DNA from: Cadophora sp. MPI-SDFR-AT-0126 | Lineage: Eukaryota > Ascomycota > Leotiomycetes > Helotiales > Ploettnerulaceae | Length of the DNA stretch: 64,000 nt | Direction: 5' to 3' | Assembly (NCBI GenBank): GCA_020747065.1 | Contig: JAGMVK010000017.1 | Coordinates: 1,054,001-1,118,000 of the forward strand | Shown here: positions 57,775 through 64,000 of the stretch, in pieces | How the letters are laid out: each line of letters opens with the position of its first letter | Numbering within the stretch: position 1 is the stretch's first letter | Made by a program: the position numbers and the translations under genes | The notes under the pieces: generated by a model | Told to the model about the DNA's origin: nothing | Database searches by the model: none | The model's input: only the letters and a program-made list of their open reading frames with translations

Positions 57775-59729
57775 ATGACAGATCAGGCACTTCAACCCGC
57801 CATGTTAAGCAGGCAAAGCGAGGAGGCCACAAACCATTGCGAACAATCTTTGCTCGTTGGCGAATCAGCTTCAGAACTCTGGAACCTGACACTTTCTCAA
57901 CTGCTTCAGAAACAAGTCGAGCTCAATCCATCAAGACAATGCATAGTTTTCCCAGAGTACAATTATCGTGCCTCTTATGAAAAGCTTTACGCAAGGACAT
58001 TGAAAGTTGCCAAGGGACTGAAGAAACTAGGAATTCGAGAGGGCGAGAGGGTTGGAATTTTGGCAGGCAACATACCAGCATATGTTGAGCTTTTCTTCGC
58101 GGTATCGCACGTCGGGGGCATATATGTTGTTCTCAATACCACGTACACGCCCAAGGAGCTCAAATTAGCTCTGAAACATTCAGGTGGGTTTCTTCTTTGC
58201 TAGTCAGAGACACACAAATGCCAACTCCATGACAATAAATAGGATGCAAAGCTCTTTTTGTTGCCACATCTATTGGCACCAGTCCGACGACGAAAATCAC
58301 AGACATGCTTAATTGCCTCGACAGAGATGAACTGCCTGAGCTGGAGAGCATCTTCTGTCTCAAACAAACACCCGAGTGCAATTTTATTGATTACGATCAG
58401 TTCCAGCAGGCTGGGGAAGATATCTCTGAGAATGAGCTGCTTTTGGAGATGGAGCAGCACTCCGCACATCAAGTTTGTAACTTTCAATTTACAAGTGGCA
58501 CAACAGGTACACCGAAAGCAGCAATGCTCACACACTCGTATGTATCTCCACCAGTCACATTGGCTTCAAGCTCATAGTCTCAGAAACATTATCAACAATG
58601 GACGATTTGTTGGTGATAGAATGCGTTTGGAATCTAGCGATGTTATCTGCTGCCCGCCTCCGCTTTTCCACTGCTTTGGATTGGTCTTAGGATTGCTTGC
58701 GGTAATCACACACGGTGCTTGTATTGTCTTCCCCAGCGAAACCTTTCAAGCATCAGCGGTCTTGAAGGCTGTGTCGGAAGAGCGCTGTACGGGACTCCAC
58801 GGCGTCCCAGCAATGTTTTCTGCCGAGTTAGAGCTTCTGAAGGGGAATTCAACAACAAGCTTTTCTTCGCTGCGGACGGGTATTGCGGCTGGATCGTCTG
58901 TTCCTCGCAAGATGATGGCCGACCTCCGGGAGAAAATGAACATGAAAGAGATAACAAGCACATACGGCAAGATTTGTGATATGCATGAGTGGTACTTCTT
59001 TACTAAGTTTCAATAGGAATGACGGAAACGTCTCCGGGGTCTTTCATGTCTTACACGAATGATCCCGTGGAAAAACGACTGTCCACAGTAGGAAAAATCC
59101 TGCCACACACAAAGGCGAAGATCGTCAACGGCAAGGGTGAAATTGTGCCGGTGGGCACTCGAGGGGAGCTTTTGGTGTCGGGATTCCAATTGCAGAAAGG
59201 ATATTGGAGAAATCCAAAACAGACCGCTGAAGCGATGCAAAAGGATTCAAATGGTTGCCTGTGGATGAGAACTGGAGATGAAGCCGTTTTTGACAACGAA
59301 GGCTATTGCAGCATCACAGGGCGAATCAAAGATATTATCATTCGAGGTATGTATCCCCGAAAGATTACGAATGTTCTTTACTAATCCAATGTAGGAGGTG
59401 AAAACATATTTCCTCTCGAGATCGAAGAGATCCTTGGCCAGCACAAATCTATCATCCAGTCCAGCGTTGTTGGTCTGCCTGACAGGAAGTATGGGGAAGT
59501 CGTCGCAGCATTCCTCCAACACCGCCCAACAGAACCACGGCCGTCCGCAGAAGTGCTGAGAGATTTTGTGAGGCAGACGTTGGGTTGGCACAAGGCACCG
59601 GTACATATATTCTGGCTTGAGGAAGAAGAAGACTTTCCGAAGACAGGAAGTGGCAAAGTCCAGAAGCATATTTTGAGAGAGCAAGGAAAAGATCGGCTTA
59701 AGAGATTGGCTCGGACTTCGAAATTATAG
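57775..59729 (+). CDS. AMP-forming acyl-CoA ligase, peroxisomal (SKL)
   Basis: Activates a carboxylic acid to its CoA thioester via an acyl-adenylate, the probable entry step of the pathway. Five exons: 57775-58183, 58243-58537, 58584-58966, 59017-59346 and 59395-59729, 583 residues. Introns are 59, 46, 50 and 48 bp. The third is GC-AG (donor GCAAGA, branch TACTAAG, acceptor AATAG) and is needed to form the TYGMTETSPGSF motif. Other blocks: FQFTSGTTGTPKAAMLTH (P-loop), LRTGIAAGSSVPRKMM, WMRTGDEAVFDNEGYCSITG, RIKDIIIRGGENIFPLEIEE and a C-terminal PKTGSGKVQKHIL (adenylation Lys). The second intron could instead end at 58577, adding two residues; the THSNIINNG form fits the family better. C-terminal SKL is a canonical PTS1. 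The class resembles ACSF2-type medium-chain or branched-chain ligases, but the substrate cannot be read from sequence. Confidence 0.9.
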
Positions 59730-60380
59730 ATCGTTAGCATTGTGCCGCATGGAAAGAACAGCAATAAATGTTTAGATGAAAATTGTTAGACCCAAGACTT
59801 CCCTTTCGTCATCCATAACTCTTCCCCGAACTCTGCCCTACGTGCTCAGGCGCTACCTAAACACGGCGCTCCAGGATTTTAACGCCGATCAACATCTGAC
59901 CCGGGAAGCTTGAACACCTCAAATGCATTTTGACGGGTACTGTTAGCCTGCTGGCCAGAGAGTGCTTGGCGCTGTTGCTGCTTAAACACGGCACCACGGT
60001 CCGGAGCCGTGAGCTTTCGCTTAGCCCCCTGCCCCTTTTCTTTAGAAACAAACAAAGCGACGTTAGTCCTGGAATCGCGCCACTGTGCCAACACTCATTG
60101 GAAGATGTTTGAAATACCTGGACTATGGCAACGCTGTCGATGATCTTCTGCGGGGCCTGTCGTCTTGAAGTAGTCCAATTCAATGGCTCCTCGCTGCGGG
60201 GTAATCTCCCCAGCCGAGCTTGATGCCTCCAGCTTCTCCGCAAATCCGCTGGGTATTTATGCCGCAAGTCTTGCCAATATCTTGGCAATACCGACAAGCT
60301 TTTCTCATTTTCTCTTGTTTTCAGCCACCAAAGCCACCAACTTCGATTAACGAAGTCACAAAGCTCGCAGAACCAACGCC
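59730..60380 (+). promoter_or_regulatory. Promoter region of the GPR1/FUN34 transporter
   Basis: 650 bp between the ligase stop and the transporter ATG. Contains CGGTCCG at 59997. Open frames here are short shadows with no family resemblance. Confidence 0.55.
59997..60003. promoter_or_regulatory. Candidate Zn2Cys6 site CGG-T-CCG
   Basis: CCACGGTCCGGAGCCG, 378 bp upstream of the transporter ATG. The minus strand reads CGGACCGTGG, identical to the site in the alpha-subunit promoter. Confidence 0.42.
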
Positions 60381-61469
60381 ATGTCACAAACAATCCCAGA
60401 GCTTGGCGACAAACGAAACGGCCAATCGCCAGCTGTAAGCAATGATAACATCAAACCGACACACCAGGAAATTGATAACCTCAATCGTTATGCTACACAC
60501 ACAAGTGTAGCGATCCCGATGGACGTCTACGAGAAGATGTATTTGAATCCCGAGACGAGGGTCAAGGGGCAGCTACGAAACACATTCGCGAATCCCACTC
60601 CCTTGTAAGTTACCTCTTGCACCAAGAGTTCGACATGCCTACTATATTGGTCAACTGACACGTCTTCAGGGCCTTAATGGGCTTTCTTGTTGCCTCAGCA
60701 CCTCTTGGCTGCGCCTTGATGGGCTGGCGCGGTGCTGGGGGCGGCGGAGCTGCCACGATTGGTGTCTTTTATTTCTTCGGTGGCATGTTGCAGATTATAG
60801 GCAGCGTGATGGAATGGATAATCGGGAACACTTTCCCATTCGTCGTCTTTGGCTCATATGGCGCTTTCTGGCTTGCTCTTGGCGCGACATTGCAACCCTC
60901 GTACAATGCTGAAGCTGCTTACACAAGTGGCTTGACAGGTGCAGAGGCTGCTGCCGGGACGGCGGAATTTCTTTCCTCCTTCGGTATGCTATGCTCTACA
61001 TGATTCCTGTAAAAAACAAAAGTCATCAACTAATGTAAAATCGAACAGCGTTCTATCTCGTATTCATCGGCGTCATCACCTTTTTGTACATCCTCTGCGC
61101 CTTCCGAACGAACGTTGTCTTTCTCATAATTTTCTTTCTTCTCGACATCGCTCTGTTCCTCCTTGCCGCCGCATACTGGAAACTTGCCGAAGGCGACACT
61201 GCGAAAGGTGCCAAACTTGAACAGGTATGTAAATGGGATTGTTCTTCAAGATCTTGAAACCCTTGTGGATGGCCATGATGACCTCTTGACTAACATCTCA
61301 TCAGGTTGCAGGAGCCTTTGTCTTCGCTTTTTGCGTTTTTGGATTCTATTTACTCTTCGTCCAGCTCATTACATCGTTGGATTTCCCGTTTTCACTGCCG
61401 GTGGGGGACCTCTCTACCAGAGTTCCAAGCGCGACGGACAAGCGTCATAAAGCTGAGGGCAGAGTTTGA
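60381..61469 (+). CDS. GPR1/FUN34/YaaH family transporter (acetate/monocarboxylate type)
   Basis: Six-helix plasma-membrane carrier of the acetate transporter family (Aspergillus AcpA, yeast Ady2/Ato). Four exons: 60381-60604, 60670-60983, 61049-61224 and 61305-61469, with introns of 65, 65 and 80 bp and agreeing phases, 292 residues. The family signature NPTPLALMGF spans the first junction. Hydrophobic helices follow: GFLVASAPLGCALMGWRG, GVFYFFGGMLQIIGSVMEWI, FVVFGSYGAFWLALGA, AFYLVFIGVITFLYILCAF, NVVFLIIFFLLDIALFLLAA and AFVFAFCVFGFYLLFVQLI. The N-terminus is hydrophilic with a TSVAIPMDVYEKMY segment. It shares the CGG-W-CCG promoter element with the enzyme genes, so it may import the substrate acid or deal with acetate released by the pathway. 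Confidence 0.88.
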
Positions 61470-61975
61470 GCATGAAGTGGAATAACTTCGAGACTCAGAG
61501 GTTAAATGGCCTGTAGTCTGCAGGGCGAAACAAATGAAATGGCACTGGAGCTATTGGGTTTTGCCAAAAGGAGGATCACAGATAGCTGTATTTTGGGATG
61601 GCCAGGTGCCGAGATTATCGTAGACCACGAATCTATAGTCAGTTGGAATACATAGAAGAAATAAGAAGATATTGCTGCATGGAAAATAAACGTCTATCAC
61701 TGCCTAATGGAAGTCGCCAGAGGATCTCAGACGTTGAGAAATAAGTCTACCGTGCTCTTGCTTCAAAGGCCACAGTCATTTCTTGGCTAGATCGTGGACA
61801 CCACAGGAGTTGCTGACAATTGACCCGGCATGAGTTAATATCCCGTAAATTGATCGATTTCCTACAGTTGAATTGAATGCTTCTCTCCTATAAACCTCCT
61901 CTCACTATGAATATAGAAGATTCAAAGACTGCCCCTTTTGATTGCTGTTGTTCTTAGTGCTTGATTTTCATCATC
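61470..61975. other. Intergenic region
   Basis: 3' flank of the transporter and promoter of the F-box-like gene. No CGG-W-CCG site, which suggests that the cluster ends at the transporter. Confidence 0.6.
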
Positions 61976-63698
61976 ATGGTGGCATTATACAACCTCTCAC
62001 CGCTCGCAATCTACGGTGGGCATTCCAGACAGCACAAGACGAATATCCTCGACCTGTCTCAAGACGTCCTTGAAAGCATTTTTGACAATTTCAAGGATGA
62101 AGAGAGCATGTCGAAAGGGAAGGTGGAGTGGTGGTGCAGCATTTCCCACTTCAATGGACCTGACGACATCGCCCGCCGGGAAAACGTCTGCAATTTACGC
62201 CTTGTCTGTCGTCGTTTCAATGAGTTGGCATCCTCGCTCTTATTTCCAGTCCTTTGTGTGGAGCTTGACGAACCTTCACTTGATCGTGTTGAGAAGATCT
62301 CTCAGAGTCCTCATCTTGCTGCAACCATTTATGGCATCCAAGTTGTTCTCCCAAAGGAAAAGGAACTGGCAACAAATTTGCTACAGTACAGAATCTGTCG
62401 CCAAGAAGACCTCAAAATGATGATCCAATACTGTGCTCGTAACATGCGTGCGTGGCACACTGGAGGACATGACGTCAACGAAGACGGCATTCATCCACTG
62501 CCTTATCGACAATATAAAAGCGATATTAAGACTTATCGGAACATCTTCTCAGCGTGGTCTAAGGCCTTGGGGTTGGAAGCTGTTCCAACGCTGTTCCAAC
62601 ATGTCCGGACAGAAACGATGACGCAGCTGAGGAACGCATCAAATATCAGCAAATTCTCCTTGAGTGTTACTCGGCCTACCAGAAGAAGCACAAAGAACAG
62701 CTTAGGCTCATTTCGGATGGGTCATTTGCCAACAGATTGGCAGTATCGATGACTAGAATGACCCATGCCGTATCTCTAGGCATCATTGACGCGATAGATT
62801 GCTGGCCTACCCCGTATTTCGAGGATCCGACCCTGCTGTCCACCGACAAGGACCACCTCCGTCGGCTCATGCTAGGACCACACTATTGGACGACAATTGA
62901 AAATCTGGAGGGTCTGCCGGAATTGGTACCAGCGAGGCTCCTTTTGGACCTACCCATCTCCATTCACAGGGCTGGGGTGAGAGTACGAGACGTGGATATT
63001 GCCTGCTTTCCAAGGAAAGAAAATCAATCCTTGGTATTCCCAGACCGTCAGGTCTCATTTGATTCGGCATGTTCAGACCTCCACGCTGCAGTCCAATCGA
63101 TTTCTAGATTCGGTTTTGGATCGGAAGGCTGGGGCACCCAGCAAATTCTGTACGAGAGTCTTCCGGTCGACCAGCGCAGAGCCATGGATATGAGTATATC
63201 GGCGCCATGCTCAGCGGGGGAAATATTGAAACGGTCGCACTCAATTTCCGTGCCTTTAACATCTATGACGAAGACCGAAGAGAAGAGCCTCATCACATCT
63301 GTAAGCTACTTGAGTTTGTGACATTGCCACGCATCAAGTTTTTGCAAATAGGTGGAGGCGCTGCCGTGAACTCTGATGAGCTCGAGAAGTTCTGCAACGG
63401 ACTGAGGAGTGGTATAATCGATCTTTACTTGTACCAAATGGAGCTCTCAAGCGGGAGCTGGGCGGGAACTCTAGATATTTTACGAGACAAATTTGAGACG
63501 AGGGTCTTGGAGGGTAGGTGCAGGGCGAGACTTGTGGAAATGACTGGGGGTGAGTTTGGGAAGAAAGACCCATGGGATGTCACAACCGATTTCTCGTCAT
63601 GGCTTCAGAAACCGGAGCCTTCGATTGTCCTCAGGTCGATTGCTTATATCTCTGGTATGACTGGAATGACGAATCCGGCGCGCAAAAACATGGTGTGA
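61976..63698 (+). pseudogene. F-box-like protein gene with two frameshifts
   Basis: From ATG 61976 an F-box-type N-terminus is visible (NILDLSQDVLESIFDNF, then VCNLRLVCRRFNELASSLLF), as in substrate adaptors of SCF ubiquitin ligases. Coding character then moves between three frames: frame A to about 62589, frame B from about 62600 (EERIKYQQILLE ... AMD) to about 63185, and frame C from about 63190 (YEYIGAMLSGGNIETVALNF) to the stop at 63696-63698. The A-to-B shift coincides exactly with an 11-bp tandem duplication (62579-62600). The B-to-C shift at about 63186 looks like loss of one base. I found no introns of workable length that would explain either. If the sequence is right, translation stops at 62750-62752 and gives an F-box protein of about 258 residues. 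Otherwise these are assembly errors in an intact gene of about 570 residues. Confidence 0.6.
62579..62600 (+). repeat. 11-bp tandem duplication causing a frameshift
   Basis: GCTGTTCCAAC occurs twice in a row (62579-62589 and 62590-62600). Eleven bases shift the frame, and downstream coding character continues in exactly the frame expected if one copy were absent. Confidence 0.85.
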
Positions 63699-63859
63699 GA
63701 GCGTAAAGAACCTAAACGCGGATTACATTCCCAAGTATTCAATACAGATTGAGTAAAAAGTCATAAAGTCGTTGAACCTCAAAACTTGCCGAGCTTGCCA
63801 GGATGCAGATAAAACAGTTTGAAAAGAAAAGCACCTTTCCAAAACACGCCATCAAGAAC

Positions 63860-64000
63860 CTAATCATCGACCAACACTTCCTTCCCCTCATCCTTGTCCC
63901 CCAAGACTTTCTGTTTTTCCACCTCCAACATCCTGACTTTTTCAACAAACATCCTCCCATACTCGTTTAACAACTGTATGCCCTTTCCTTTCGGCTTTAC
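63860..64000 (-). CDS. C-terminal end of a gene entering from the right edge (partial)
   Basis: Minus-strand open frame from the window edge to a TAG at 63862-63860, about 46 residues. It is helical and charged: GIQLLNEYGRMFVEKVRMLE, then KQKVLGDKDEGKEVLVDD. Regular hydrophobic spacing suggests a coiled coil. Too short to identify. The 160 bp between this stop and the F-box-like gene is intergenic. Confidence 0.5.
   Translation of the reverse strand, partial: VKPKGKGIQLLNEYGRMFVEKVRMLEVEKQKVLGDKDEGKEVLVDD

Overview
The window is nuclear DNA of a filamentous ascomycete (Pezizomycotina; the Leotiomycetes are a plausible class, but that is an inference). The evidence is short introns of 45-140 bp with GTRAGT-type donors and CTRAY branch points, fungus-specific families (HET, 2EXR, GPR1/FUN34, Zn2Cys6 regulators, a homeobox/C2H2 factor, SigF-like NTF2), and blocks of AT-rich low-complexity DNA. 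Many single open frames are only exons. I rebuilt exon structures by hand from splice sites, reading phase and recalled family sequence. No alignment or RNA data were available.

Layout. 0-0.4 kb: 5' end of GCN5 (minus strand, runs off the left edge). 2.6-10.3 kb: a 2553-residue repeat/coiled-coil protein. 11.5-12.8 kb: a 2EXR protein. 13.9-15.3 kb: a SET-domain gene that seems joined to a small fungal conserved domain. 17.5-21.9 kb: a 1418-residue homeobox + C2H2 regulator. 23.6-25.6 kb: a HET-domain gene. 26.5-27.1 kb: a single-pass membrane protein. 29.9-30.4 kb: a Pro/Gln/Gly-rich CYSTM-type protein. 31.5-32.1 kb: the RAD6 ubiquitin conjugase. 32.9-35.9 kb: conventional kinesin. 39.2-41.1 kb: an unrecognised gene and a SigF-like NTF2 protein. 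41.9-43.6 kb: AT-rich DNA with long pyrimidine and ATT tracts.

The most interesting part is 45.6-61.5 kb, a catabolic gene cluster. It encodes an acyl-CoA ligase, an acyl-CoA dehydrogenase, the biotin-carboxylase (alpha) and carboxyltransferase (beta) subunits of a methylcrotonyl/geranyl-CoA-type carboxylase, one protein fusing HMG-CoA lyase to a glutaconyl-CoA-type hydratase, a Zn2Cys6 regulator and a GPR1/FUN34 acetate-type transporter. In order these enzymes can activate, desaturate, carboxylate, hydrate and cleave a 3-methyl-branched acid. Four of the five enzyme genes end in PTS1-like tripeptides (SRL, SKL, ARM, SKL), which suggests a peroxisomal route separate from mitochondrial leucine breakdown. 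The carboxyltransferase has Gly where methylcrotonyl-CoA carboxylases have a Phe lining the acyl pocket, so a longer isoprenoid substrate is possible. A palindrome, CGG-W-CCG, occurs in every enzyme or transporter promoter of the cluster and is a candidate site for the cluster's own regulator.

On the left the cluster is flanked by a PRISE-type reductase gene whose apparent ATG is followed at once by TAG. On the right is an F-box gene broken by an 11-bp tandem duplication and a second frameshift. The last 140 bp hold the C-terminal end of a minus-strand gene that enters from beyond the window.
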